This document shows positions 40,288 through 49,226 of a stretch of 64,000 nucleotides of DNA, piece after piece (within the stretch, counting starts at the first letter, position 1; the number at the start of each line of letters is the position of its first letter). The position numbers and the translations under genes were made by a program. The stretch is from a virus. Under the pieces are notes generated by a model that worked only from the letters and a program-made list of their open reading frames with translations, searched no databases and was not told where the DNA came from. Location: positions 1 through 64,000 of the IMG/VR virus record IMGVR_UViG_3300033143_005075. One strand, 5' to 3'.

Positions 40288-42408
40288 ATGAGCGCACAGC
40301 AAACTAAGAAGGACTATGCCCCAAGACGAGTGAGACTACATAGCGGTAAGATCGCCAAGTATAAAGAAGACCATATCAGAAACAAGATTCTAAAACTTGC
40401 TGCATCCTGCAAGGTAAAGGGACCAAAGACATTCTCGAAAAATATAGCTGGTTTAGTAACACAAACACTCACAAAAGACAAGAAGGAAACACCCAGTGGT
40501 AATCAGATAAGCGATACCATTGAAGAAGTTCTGTTAAATTCAGAACACAAGAACGTAGCAAAGAAATTCATTCTCGAGAGAGCAGAAGAGAAGAGACTGA
40601 AGAAGATCGACAATCTGTTCTCTGAAACTATGCAAGTCATGGATGATTATCTAGGCGCAAAGGACTGGCGCGTCAAAGAGAATTCAAACATGACGTATTC
40701 ACTTCAAGGATTAAACAACCATCTATCGAGCAGCACTACTGCTAAATACTGGTTGGATAGAATTTATCCTTCTGAGATAGCAGATGCACATAAGTTTGGG
40801 TATATACATATTCATGATCTTGGATCACTTGCGTGTTATTGTTGCGGTTGGGACTTGGAAGATCTTCTAATGACTGGTATCACAGGTGTTCCACAGAAGA
40901 CAATTTCTGGACCAGCAACTCATTTCTCATCTATCCTTGGTCAAATAATGAATTTCCTATACATGCTCCAAGGAGAAATTGCAGGAGCTGTTGCGCTTTC
41001 GAACTTTGATACACTATTAGCTCCATTCATCAAGAAGGATGGACTAAACCAGAAGCAAGTAAAGCAAGGCATTCAAGAGTTCGTATACAATATGAACTCG
41101 CCACTGAGAACTGGGTTTCAACAAACGTTCTCGAACATCACGATGGACATGGTGCCATCATCACTGTATGCCGATCGACCATGTATCATTGGTGGCAAAC
41201 AGATGGATTTCACATATAAAGAATGTGCGAAAGAGATGGAGATGATCAATATCGCTTTCGCAGAAACAATGATGGAGGGTGACTCAAGGGGTGCTATTCA
41301 CTCCTTCCCGATCCCAACTTATAATATTACAGATGAATTCATCTGGGATTCTCCCGCGGCAAAAAAGGTATGGGAAATGACAGCAAAACTAGGCGTACCA
41401 TACTTTGCTAATATGGTAAACTCAGGTATAAAACCTGAAGATATTCGCAGCATGTGTTGTCGAATTTCTATCGATAATCGTGAACTCAGGAAGAGACTTG
41501 GTGGTATCTTTGCATCTGCTCCATTAACAGGAAGTGTCGGAGTATGCACACTTAACCTACCAAGACTCGCTTATATATCAAGTGATAAAGAAGAGTTCTT
41601 TGAAAACGTTGAAGCATATATGGAAGTTGCAAGAGATAGTCTAGAGATTAAACGCAAGATCTTAGAAGATCTAATGGATAGAGAACTCTATCCATATTCT
41701 AAGTTCTATCTCAGATCAATTAAACAACGGAGTGGTGCATATTATACAAACCATTTCTCAACAGTTGGTCTAGTAGGTATGCATGAAGCATGTCTCAATC
41801 TCCTGGGAGATGGGATACAAACCAAAGCCGGAAAGGCATTAGCTATAGAGACACTCACGTTCATGAAGAAAATCACACAAGAATTCCAAGTCACTACCGG
41901 AAATCTATATAATCTAGAAGCAACACCAGCAGAAGGCGCATGTTACAGACTAGCAAAAGCAGATCAGAAATCGTTTGGTGCCGAAGCTGCTCATGCAGGA
42001 GACAAGATTGTATATTATACTAATTCAACACATCTACCTGTAGGACACACAGATGATCTGTTTAAGGCACTAGATCATCAAGATGAGTTACAGTGTCTTT
42101 ACACCGGTGGTACTGTGCTTCATTCATTCCTAGGTGAAAGTGCGCCAGACCCAGAAGCATTAGCAGGTCTCATCAAGAAGATCACTTCGAAGTACAAGTT
42201 ACCATATATTTCAATCACACCAACGTTTACGATCTGCGAAGAACATGGATATCTAAAAGGCGAACATCATAAATGTCCACACGAAGGATGTATCGCTATA
42301 GTGAATGTCTATTCAAGAGTGGTTGGTTATTACAGACCGGTCAGTAGCTGGAATGACGGAAAGAAAAGCGAGTATGGAGACAGAAGAACATACTGCCTAC
42401 CAGCATAA
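40288..42408 (+). CDS. nrdD: Anaerobic (class III) ribonucleoside-triphosphate reductase
   Basis: Makes dNTPs from NTPs without oxygen by a glycyl radical. The product has 706 residues. An N-terminal ATP-cone (residues 10-105, K-I-x-K-Y-K-E-D-H-I), the catalytic barrel with a conserved Cys (M-C-C-R-I-S, S-V-G-V-C-T-L-N), a C-terminal zinc site (C-E-E-H-G-Y and C-P-H-E-G-C) and the glycyl radical loop R-V-V-G-Y-Y-R-P at about residue 680 are all present. GGAGGAA precedes the ATG. Followed by its activase. Confidence 0.92.
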   Translation: MSAQQTKKDYAPRRVRLHSGKIAKYKEDHIRNKILKLAASCKVKGPKTFSKNIAGLVTQTLTKDKKETPSGNQISDTIEEVLLNSEHKNVAKKFILERAEEKRLKKIDNLFSETMQVMDDYLGAKDWRVKENSNMTYSLQGLNNHLSSSTTAKYWLDRIYPSEIADAHKFGYIHIHDLGSLACYCCGWDLEDLLMTGITGVPQKTISGPATHFSSILGQIMNFLYMLQGEIAGAVALSNFDTLLAPFIKKDGLNQKQVKQGIQEFVYNMNSPLRTGFQQTFSNITMDMVPSSLYADRPCIIGGKQMDFTYKECAKEMEMINIAFAETMMEGDSRGAIHSFPIPTYNITDEFIWDSPAAKKVWEMTAKLGVPYFANMVNSGIKPEDIRSMCCRISIDNRELRKRLGGIFASAPLTGSVGVCTLNLPRLAYISSDKEEFFENVEAYMEVARDSLEIKRKILEDLMDRELYPYSKFYLRSIKQRSGAYYTNHFSTVGLVGMHEACLNLLGDGIQTKAGKALAIETLTFMKKITQEFQVTTGNLYNLEATPAEGACYRLAKADQKSFGAEAAHAGDKIVYYTNSTHLPVGHTDDLFKALDHQDELQCLYTGGTVLHSFLGESAPDPEALAGLIKKITSKYKLPYISITPTFTICEEHGYLKGEHHKCPHEGCIAIVNVYSRVVGYYRPVSSWNDGKKSEYGDRRTYCLPA

Positions 42409-42423
42409 TTGAAGGAGTAATCC

Positions 42424-43137
42424 ATGGTAGGAGCAATAACAAACCTCTCTCTTGTTGATTACCCTAGCTTACCAGCTATGGTGATCTTCATGAAGGGATG
42501 CAACCTAAAATGTACATACTGTCACAACATGGCACTCGCAAGAATGCCACAAGTTGTGGAATCAATAGAAATGAGAAGAGTAATACACCGGATGAGAAAG
42601 AGCAAAGATCTTATCGATGCAGTTGTGATAACCGGGGGTGAACCATTACACGGTGAACCCCCATGCTCATCATTCAATGAGATTCAAACCATTGCATTGG
42701 AGGCACACAAACTTGGCTTAATGGTTAAGCTAGATACAAATGGTACATATGCTGACAGATTATCATATGTGATAACCAGACTTCACATCGATTATGTCGC
42801 AATGGATATCAAGACATATCCACAAGCAGGACAAAATCGAAAAGGATATGAAGCCAAACACTGGAAGCAAATCATATCTAGCTTAGATGTAATGGAAAAC
42901 TATCGTACATCGTTAGATTTCCAGTACGAGATCAGAACAACATGTCATCCTCTTTATGTGAACGAGAGGATCATCAGAGCAATTGCAAGACTAATACCAG
43001 ACGAAGTCCCTTACTATCTACAGCCATATCAGCAAGTAGAGGGCGATAATATTCAATCAACACCAGAGGGTGCACTGCTCCCATTTCTGGAGATAGCAAG
43101 TAGTGTTCATGCGGACACTCATATTAGAGGAGGATAA
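42424..43137 (+). CDS. nrdG: Anaerobic RNR activase (radical SAM)
   Basis: Generates the glycyl radical of NrdD. The product has 237 residues. G-C-N-L-K-C-T-Y-C-H-N holds the C-x3-C-x2-C cluster, preceded by S-L-V-D-Y-P (typical of NrdG), and I-T-G-G-E-P-L provides the SAM-binding G-G-E motif. Its position 16 bases after nrdD supports the call. Confidence 0.9.
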   Translation: MVGAITNLSLVDYPSLPAMVIFMKGCNLKCTYCHNMALARMPQVVESIEMRRVIHRMRKSKDLIDAVVITGGEPLHGEPPCSSFNEIQTIALEAHKLGLMVKLDTNGTYADRLSYVITRLHIDYVAMDIKTYPQAGQNRKGYEAKHWKQIISSLDVMENYRTSLDFQYEIRTTCHPLYVNERIIRAIARLIPDEVPYYLQPYQQVEGDNIQSTPEGALLPFLEIASSVHADTHIRGG

Positions 43138-43138
43138 G

Positions 43139-43978
43139 ATGGAGAATAAATCAATGAATCGAGAACAAATCATGGATGCAGTTGCTGGACTGTCAGATCC
43201 GCTTCCAAAGGAGAGAACGCAATCCAGGAAGGTTAAGCAATACAACAAAGACACCAGGAAGATGGAAGATATAGAGCTCACATATATCCCAATCTGGGTC
43301 ACGATTGAAGAATTCGATAAACGTTTCGGCACTCATTGGTCTGTCGAAAACTTAGAACAGACCATGAAAGACGTATCCTTCTCATACATGCAGGAAGTTA
43401 GACTTGAGAATGGAAAGCTGGACTGGATGAAACTTGAGCAGCAGAATGGCAAAGTAAAGAACTTTCCGAGGAAGGAAAGAATTCATGTCACAGAAAGTGC
43501 AGCATTTGTATCTCTTGACTTAGTTCTTAGAGACAATGAAGGTACTGAGATTTGCCGACGCCCAGGTACTGGTAGCGGAACAAATAGCGGTCAAAGGAAT
43601 TTGGACTCTGATAAGATGACCAAGACAGCTCTTGCTAATGCCATACGGAAAGCATCGAACAATTATGGCTTTGGTATTTATCTATGGCATGGTCCAGATG
43701 ATACTTTGCCTCAAAATGATCCCGAACCTATTGATGAATCAGCACCAGCAAAGACAGGTCCATCCATGTCTGAAATCAACTCTGAGAAAATCAAGCTTTT
43801 AAGAGAGAAGCATGGTCTTGGTAAGGATGACTTAAGTGATTACCTAAAAACCTGTTTCCCTGCTTCCAAAGGTCAATATGCATTCATGAAAGTTGATGAT
43901 GAAAATGGAACACAAGATGAAAAAGTAACGAAGTTCGCTAAGTTCATCAATGATTCCGTTGCAAGAAAGAAACAGTAG
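43139..43978 (+). CDS. Rad52/Sak-like single-strand annealing protein
   Basis: The product has 279 residues. ATG 43139 follows AGAGGAGG. The segment M-T-K-T-A-L-A-N-A-I-R-K-A-S followed by G-F-G-I-Y-L-W (about residues 157-182) corresponds to the conserved helix and G-x-G-x-Y-L-Y motif of Rad52-type phage annealases (Sak, DUF1071). N-terminal beta strands with R-I-H-V-T-E-S fit the fold. The C-terminal part has a small helical domain. Predicted to anneal complementary strands in recombination-dependent replication. Confidence 0.65.
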   Translation: MENKSMNREQIMDAVAGLSDPLPKERTQSRKVKQYNKDTRKMEDIELTYIPIWVTIEEFDKRFGTHWSVENLEQTMKDVSFSYMQEVRLENGKLDWMKLEQQNGKVKNFPRKERIHVTESAAFVSLDLVLRDNEGTEICRRPGTGSGTNSGQRNLDSDKMTKTALANAIRKASNNYGFGIYLWHGPDDTLPQNDPEPIDESAPAKTGPSMSEINSEKIKLLREKHGLGKDDLSDYLKTCFPASKGQYAFMKVDDENGTQDEKVTKFAKFINDSVARKKQ

Positions 43979-44010
43979 TATTCGGTCAGGATACCACAAG
44001 AGGAGATAAA

Positions 44011-47000
44011 ATGCCAGATGATCTAGATCTTATATCTGTAGACGATCTGTTAGCGTCTGTAGATAGTGACATTAAAGAGTTTGATGATAACCTTGAACAT
44101 CTCAAAGCTAAACGAGAAGAGGATACTCTTACAAGCTATCTAACTGATCTTGGATTTACACGAAAAGCTAAGGGTCCCGCATCAAGAAAATATCATCTAG
44201 TCCTTGTGGGAAAATCGGCAGATGGAATCGACATGATTCTCAGTAAGCATATTAATTTCGAGAGAGTCAATGCGATTAACCTACTTGACCAGAAGATACG
44301 GGTCAATAACGCTATCATCATTATCGATAACGAAGATGATTTCAAAGCTGCTAAGAAGGGCATAAAGACGAAGACTAAGTGTCCGCAGCTTTTTAATAGC
44401 GTAGTTGTCCTGGTCAAGAACAGAAAGATTATCGACTATTTATATTTCACAAAGAAACCTGCTATAGATGCTGAATCTAAGATAGTCTCTATCGTCTCTG
44501 GACGAACACTTCGTATCAGATTCCCATTTAATCTACATCTACATCCTGGGCTACCCAGAGAACATGCACAGATAACATCTCTGCCAATGGATCTTATATC
44601 ATCAATTGTTCTCTTGGTTCAGAACAGAATCTTTCCAATTGAGGGTCGACAAGGAAGATATATTGGAAACGTATATAGATACCAATTCCAACAAAGAAAC
44701 GAGGGATTGAGTCAAGCACTAGACGGATCCACCAATTATGGTCTTCCTGCGGTCGTAAATGATCATATCCTATCAGATATTGATCCAGTAAATATTCAAG
44801 GTACAACAGAGGAAGATGATCCTGAATCTAATAGTGCTCGAAACACTCGCAAAAGACTAGATGCATGTGATGTGAACATTGTTGCATATGAATTCGAAAT
44901 AGAGCTAGCAAAGTTTGAGGGCTCCGTTCTGAGAATTGAGCTATTACTAGGAATCTTGGAAAAAGAAGGCTTCGACGTTGACGATAGCACTAAGACTACT
45001 ATTATTAAAGCAGTAAGGAACATCAAGAAATGGATGTCCCCTCCACCTGCTCAAGTAGAGAAAGATGACTTGTTCAGAACACACATGGGACAGATCGAAA
45101 AGATCAACAAGATACACAAGCTAGAGCTGCAGTGGCATCAGAAGTATTCAATTGCTATGGCCATGAGAAAGAAGGCTTCAGTACTACAATGTGATGTAGG
45201 CCTAGGCAAAACTCGGATCGCAATCGGACTCCATCTTGCACTCGGTGTGAAGAGGACACTAGTATGCGTAGAACCCGGTGCTCTCAATGAATTCATAAGA
45301 GAGATGGATAAACTGAAGATGGAGAAACCTTTCATCATCAAGAAGCTGACAGACATCCCACTCGCCAAGGAAAATGCCACACCCATAACCTTAATCGGGT
45401 ACTCGATCTTAGGTGCTGAGACAAAGATAAAGAGTCGACGGTCCAATGAAGATAAGAAACAGAAGAGCCTATACAAGATACATACTACAGGTGATGATCT
45501 ACGAGGACTATTTGATCTGGTAATCTTTGATGAGTGTTTCACATATGACACTGAAATTATGACAAACAAAGGGCTAAGAAAGATTGGAGACATTGTCACG
45601 AACAGAGAAGATGTACTCGCATTATCAAAGAACTTAGAAACTAACAACTGGGAATACAAACCCGTAGTACATTATTTTCATAAGCCATATGTTGACAACC
45701 TCGTCAAAGTAGAATATAATAATGGACATAGCATCATATGTACTCCAGACCATAAAATCTGGACAAAGGAGAAAGGCTATGTCAAGGCAAAGGAACTACG
45801 AAACGAGACAGTGTGCTTCATGTGGAACAACGTTCACATATTACAGACCAAAATCAACAAGACAACAAAAATGCTGCAGTACGAAGTGTGCAGGAATTCT
45901 TCGCCGTGTAAAGATGATAACAAAAACCTGCAAGTGGTGTGGGAAAGACTTCAGCCTAGGTACCGGACTAACGAGAAAGAGCAAGAACACACGATTCTGC
46001 GGAAAGCAATGTTCTGCAAAATGGCGATGCAGTCAACCAAAACAACAAAAGAGATTCCACATTATACAAAAGAAATACAAGAAGAAAGCAACTGCTGCTC
46101 TACGAAAGACTGGATTCAAAGCACAATCAGAACGAATGAAACGAATGAACGCAGACCCAGAATTTCAGAGGAAAGCTATTGCTGGCACAAAGAAGAGATG
46201 GAAAAAGAACCCCACGTTTCTCTCCAGAGGAGGAAACGGGAAGTTAACTGTGCCACAACTGAAGCTTCACAAAGCAACAGGATACCCAATGGAATTTCAG
46301 ATCGGTCTAAAGAATCTCAGAAGGAAGAGACCAGATCTCTGTCTTCCGACAAAGTATGCAGTCGACCTAGCAATTCCCGACAAGAAGATAGCAATCGAAG
46401 TAGACGGAGAATCTCACAAGACAAAGAAATGGAAGTATCTCGACAAAAGGAAAGAATCCGTATTGCTTATGCTAGGGTGGAAAATGTTACGATTCTGGAA
46501 CAAAGAAGTAATGGAAAATCTGGATACAGTCCTCAGCAAGATCAAAGAGTGTTCAACATCGACGTAGGAGATAATCACAACTATGTAGCTAACGGATTAC
46601 TCGTCAAAAATTGTCAAAACGTTAAATCTCCTACATCTTTGAAGTCAAAGTCAGCGATCAGACTAAGACCAGCTCGCTCCATGTTCATGAGTGGTACAGT
46701 CATTACTAATAAGATGGCTGAGCTAGCTACATATGCAGTGATCGGATATGGTAGCAAGAGCTGTGTATCCAAGGTCGATGCCACTCCGATATCCCACATA
46801 GGAACAGAGATCAGACGGAAAAATAAGAAGGTAGTAGCCAGGCTCGGAGAGGACAAAAAGGGAGAACCAACATACAAGATTGTTCATAATATATCAACAA
46901 CAAATATGAGGCTTGCAAAAATCAATGATAAGATGAGCTCAGATCCTGAATTCACAAAGGACTATGTCCGAAACTTGGTTGTCAAGGTCGCCAGAGAGAA

Positions 47001-47763
47001 TGAAGGATTGGTAAAGAACGATATGTTTCGTTTCAATGTGAAAGAGATGAAAGTTGTCGCGGAACCAAACAATACACAGTTCGAACAATATCTGTCTATT
47101 CTAGATGGCTCAAGAGAATTCGTCAGAGATGAAAGCAAAAGCTTAGCACGACTAATCGCCATGATGAAAATCTCTGAGTGTCCAAAACTTCTTGATCCAA
47201 CATGGCAGAACACACCAACAGCTAAGCAATTAGTAACAAGAGACCTGGTCATTGACAAACTCAGTGAGGGAAGAAGTGTACTAGTCTTTACAGGATTCAC
47301 AGAAGCCAGTATAGATCTTAGTAATCTATTCAAGAACAGTGGAGCGAGTACTTTCTTGCTTTCAAATAAGATGACACCTTCAGCAAGATATAAAGTCATC
47401 GAGAACTTCAGAAAGACTCCAAATAGTGTAGCTGTTGGTAACATAGGAATCCTTGGAAAGAGCTTCAATTTGGAACAAGCTGATGTTGTTATCATGTCAG
47501 ATATTCCATGGTCACCAGCGTTCTATGAACAAGCTATCGGAAGAATCCTGAGGCCCGATCAGACAGGTAACCCAGAGGTCTATGTAATATTCAACAGGTT
47601 TATGATTGATCAATATAAATTCGAAGTTATCTCCTCAAAGAGAAAGACGATCGACAAATATCTGAAAGACAAAGACGTATCAGTCGAGGAGACAAAACAC
47701 ATATCATACAGAGACTTCCTACAGTTGGTTATCAGGAAGGCAGATGAGAGAGGTTCTACATGA
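44011..47763 (+). CDS. SNF2-like SF2 helicase interrupted by an intein
   Basis: The frame encodes 1250 residues; removal of the 359-residue intein (509-867) leaves an 891-residue helicase. N-terminal 370 residues have no recognised domain. The motor starts with W-H-Q-K-Y-S (Q-motif region), Walker A D-V-G-L-G-K-T (about 400), then motif II L-V-I-F-D-E, where the intein is inserted. After splicing motif II reads D-E-C-Q-N-V-K-S-P, matching D-E-A-H-x-x-K-N-P of SNF2 proteins. Motif III is M-S-G-T and motif VI is Q-A-I-G-R-I-L-R-P-D-Q. Without splicing the ATPase site is split. Role probably in fork remodelling or recombination, close to the annealase gene. Confidence 0.85.
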   Translation: MPDDLDLISVDDLLASVDSDIKEFDDNLEHLKAKREEDTLTSYLTDLGFTRKAKGPASRKYHLVLVGKSADGIDMILSKHINFERVNAINLLDQKIRVNNAIIIIDNEDDFKAAKKGIKTKTKCPQLFNSVVVLVKNRKIIDYLYFTKKPAIDAESKIVSIVSGRTLRIRFPFNLHLHPGLPREHAQITSLPMDLISSIVLLVQNRIFPIEGRQGRYIGNVYRYQFQQRNEGLSQALDGSTNYGLPAVVNDHILSDIDPVNIQGTTEEDDPESNSARNTRKRLDACDVNIVAYEFEIELAKFEGSVLRIELLLGILEKEGFDVDDSTKTTIIKAVRNIKKWMSPPPAQVEKDDLFRTHMGQIEKINKIHKLELQWHQKYSIAMAMRKKASVLQCDVGLGKTRIAIGLHLALGVKRTLVCVEPGALNEFIREMDKLKMEKPFIIKKLTDIPLAKENATPITLIGYSILGAETKIKSRRSNEDKKQKSLYKIHTTGDDLRGLFDLVIFDECFTYDTEIMTNKGLRKIGDIVTNREDVLALSKNLETNNWEYKPVVHYFHKPYVDNLVKVEYNNGHSIICTPDHKIWTKEKGYVKAKELRNETVCFMWNNVHILQTKINKTTKMLQYEVCRNSSPCKDDNKNLQVVWERLQPRYRTNEKEQEHTILRKAMFCKMAMQSTKTTKEIPHYTKEIQEESNCCSTKDWIQSTIRTNETNERRPRISEESYCWHKEEMEKEPHVSLQRRKREVNCATTEASQSNRIPNGISDRSKESQKEETRSLSSDKVCSRPSNSRQEDSNRSRRRISQDKEMEVSRQKERIRIAYARVENVTILEQRSNGKSGYSPQQDQRVFNIDVGDNHNYVANGLLVKNCQNVKSPTSLKSKSAIRLRPARSMFMSGTVITNKMAELATYAVIGYGSKSCVSKVDATPISHIGTEIRRKNKKVVARLGEDKKGEPTYKIVHNISTTNMRLAKINDKMSSDPEFTKDYVRNLVVKVARENEGLVKNDMFRFNVKEMKVVAEPNNTQFEQYLSILDGSREFVRDESKSLARLIAMMKISECPKLLDPTWQNTPTAKQLVTRDLVIDKLSEGRSVLVFTGFTEASIDLSNLFKNSGASTFLLSNKMTPSARYKVIENFRKTPNSVAVGNIGILGKSFNLEQADVVIMSDIPWSPAFYEQAIGRILRPDQTGNPEVYVIFNRFMIDQYKFEVISSKRKTIDKYLKDKDVSVEETKHISYRDFLQLVIRKADERGST
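45535..46611 (+). mobile_element. Intein with out-of-frame nested homing endonuclease
   Basis: Runs from Cys509 to Asn867 of the helicase precursor. Block A is C-F-T-Y-D-T-E-I-M-T, block B contains T-P-D-H (578-581), block F is V-F-N-I-D-V-G-D-N-H-N-Y and block G is G-L-L-V-K-N followed by Cys868 of the extein. The penultimate residue is Lys instead of the common His. Between blocks B and F, where a LAGLIDADG or HNH domain would usually be fused in frame, this frame encodes about 240 residues of Lys/Glu/Ser/Thr/Arg/Gln-rich sequence without recognisable domain, while the +1 frame encodes a complete endonuclease gene. Confidence 0.85.
45779..46567 (+). CDS. Homing endonuclease (Vsr/EDxHD type) in the +1 frame of the intein
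   Basis: The product has 262 residues. Its own ATG at 45779 is preceded by AAAGGAG (45765-45771) at seven bases. Two zinc knuckle sets come first: Cys12/15 with Cys32/37 and Cys51/54 with Cys74/78. A basic region with a NUMOD3-like helix (M-N-A-D-P-E-F) follows. The C-terminal nuclease core has D196, E207, D209, H213 and D222 in Y-A-V-D ... I-E-V-D-G-E-S-H ... L-D, the arrangement of the Vsr-like EDxHD endonuclease family, which is known from fractured, intein-linked phage genes. The stop TAG 46565-46567 falls inside intein block F. It should cut the intein-free helicase gene near codon 508 and promote homing. Confidence 0.85.
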   Translation: MSRQRNYETRQCASCGTTFTYYRPKSTRQQKCCSTKCAGILRRVKMITKTCKWCGKDFSLGTGLTRKSKNTRFCGKQCSAKWRCSQPKQQKRFHIIQKKYKKKATAALRKTGFKAQSERMKRMNADPEFQRKAIAGTKKRWKKNPTFLSRGGNGKLTVPQLKLHKATGYPMEFQIGLKNLRRKRPDLCLPTKYAVDLAIPDKKIAIEVDGESHKTKKWKYLDKRKESVLLMLGWKMLRFWNKEVMENLDTVLSKIKECSTST

Positions 47764-49226
47764 AGATAAAAACAGTTTCTATACCACTTCTTGCTACTCC
47801 AAGAGAAGAACACACGACGGAGGATGTACGAGTTCTTGAGTTAGCAACGTATAATCAATCAAGATGTAATATAGAATCTACACTTCGATCATATCTATAT
47901 CATGGATATAATACATTTCGATCTATCGCTCCCATAGAAGCAAATGATTTCGGCACTGTAGATCGACAAAGACTCTGTGAATTCGCTGCAAATAATACAG
48001 AAGAAATGAATAACTTGGCAGATAGCTCCAGAATCATACCCATTATGAGACCAATGAGAACTCATGTATCAGATAGTGTTCACCAAGTATCATCACAATA
48101 CACACAAGATCACCTACATGGAATAATGATGTCATCTCAGTCTTTGTCAATCCAGTACCCCGTGAGACAAGGTAATCGAGGCATAAGATACAGACGATTT
48201 ACTACAGGAGATAGCAGCTTTATCGATACACACGAGGAGAATATTGCATCTTCATACTTACCAAGCAGGTTACAAAGCGACTGGAGGCCTAACTTTAAGA
48301 AATGTCTTTCTGGATTCTTCATTGCACACGAAAAGAAACATATGCAAGAAGCTTTAATAACATCACTGCTAGATCCAACACGATATAATAGAAAGATTAG
48401 CACAGTATGTGAAGCAATGGTCACTAGTGCAGGTCAAGCAATTGTAACTGCAGTAAACAAAGGATTCTTTCCCAAGGTCGATTTTGTATGTCAACCTAAC
48501 AGCAGTCGGAACTCGATTCTTCTATCAAATCTGGACACATTGCAACACACACTCTCAAACAAGGAGATAGACCATCAAACCATACCATCATGGATATATA
48601 AAGTTCCATACTGTAAGCATATTGCTAGAGACACAAGACAGATAATCGATAGACCTCCAAAGCCTGACAGTGGGTATAGATCATCAGATGAGGCAGAGAT
48701 GTTCTCACGCAGAATGTTAGCAATGGGTTCAATTTTACCAAGACCATTCTTTCCAATTGTTATCCTACCAACTGGGATATTTGGTGCTGCTTTACCATCA
48801 ATGGAAAGATTAGTTAAAGAATATGCGAGTAATGATGTATCATTTCTCCATGACTCAAAGGAAGCCAAAAAACAGGCGAAGTGCAGCCATTGTGTTGGTT
48901 TCATATGTCCAGATACCAGATACTTTAACTATGCAGACAATGTATACATGATGGCTTTAATCGGTTCGATTATAGAATCAGCTGTGATGTTAAGAGAAAC
49001 CAAGGTGGTAGGATGTGAAACAAATAATACAGTTAATAATATCGACAAGATAAAACAAGAAATGAACATAATTTACAAGCTAAGAATCGGAAAGAAGTTC
49101 CTTCCCGGATATCTCAGACATATCTATGATAAGTGCAGAAGTCTGGAGTATAAGTGGCACAAGAAGAGGATGGAGATATCAGAATGGCGCTCACCATATT
49201 ACTATGAAAGAGGATATGCAGGATGA
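47760..49226 (+). CDS. Hypothetical protein, 488 residues
   Basis: Overlaps the helicase stop by 4 bases. Ser/Arg/Tyr-rich N-terminal half (repeated S-x-Y-x-x-R patterns, several H-x-H), a central helical domain and one C-S-H-C pair (about residue 378). No hydrophobic membrane span except short ones around G-I-F-G-A-A-L-P. No known family. It lies between the helicase and the primase-helicase, so a replication role is possible. Confidence 0.6.
   Translation: MKIKTVSIPLLATPREEHTTEDVRVLELATYNQSRCNIESTLRSYLYHGYNTFRSIAPIEANDFGTVDRQRLCEFAANNTEEMNNLADSSRIIPIMRPMRTHVSDSVHQVSSQYTQDHLHGIMMSSQSLSIQYPVRQGNRGIRYRRFTTGDSSFIDTHEENIASSYLPSRLQSDWRPNFKKCLSGFFIAHEKKHMQEALITSLLDPTRYNRKISTVCEAMVTSAGQAIVTAVNKGFFPKVDFVCQPNSSRNSILLSNLDTLQHTLSNKEIDHQTIPSWIYKVPYCKHIARDTRQIIDRPPKPDSGYRSSDEAEMFSRRMLAMGSILPRPFFPIVILPTGIFGAALPSMERLVKEYASNDVSFLHDSKEAKKQAKCSHCVGFICPDTRYFNYADNVYMMALIGSIIESAVMLRETKVVGCETNNTVNNIDKIKQEMNIIYKLRIGKKFLPGYLRHIYDKCRSLEYKWHKKRMEISEWRSPYYYERGYAG

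Noticed and set aside
45722-45778. An upstream ATG at 45722 in the frame of the homing endonuclease
   Set aside because: It lies inside intein block B, has no Shine-Dalgarno site and would add 19 residues without zinc-finger character. ATG 45779 has AAAGGAG at the right distance.
45779-46567. Simple frameshift or assembly error joining intein and nuclease
   Set aside because: A fused product would need two shifts, and the nuclease frame ends in its own TAG inside block F while the intein frame remains fully open. An error would not create the Shine-Dalgarno site and start codon. It still deserves a read-level check.
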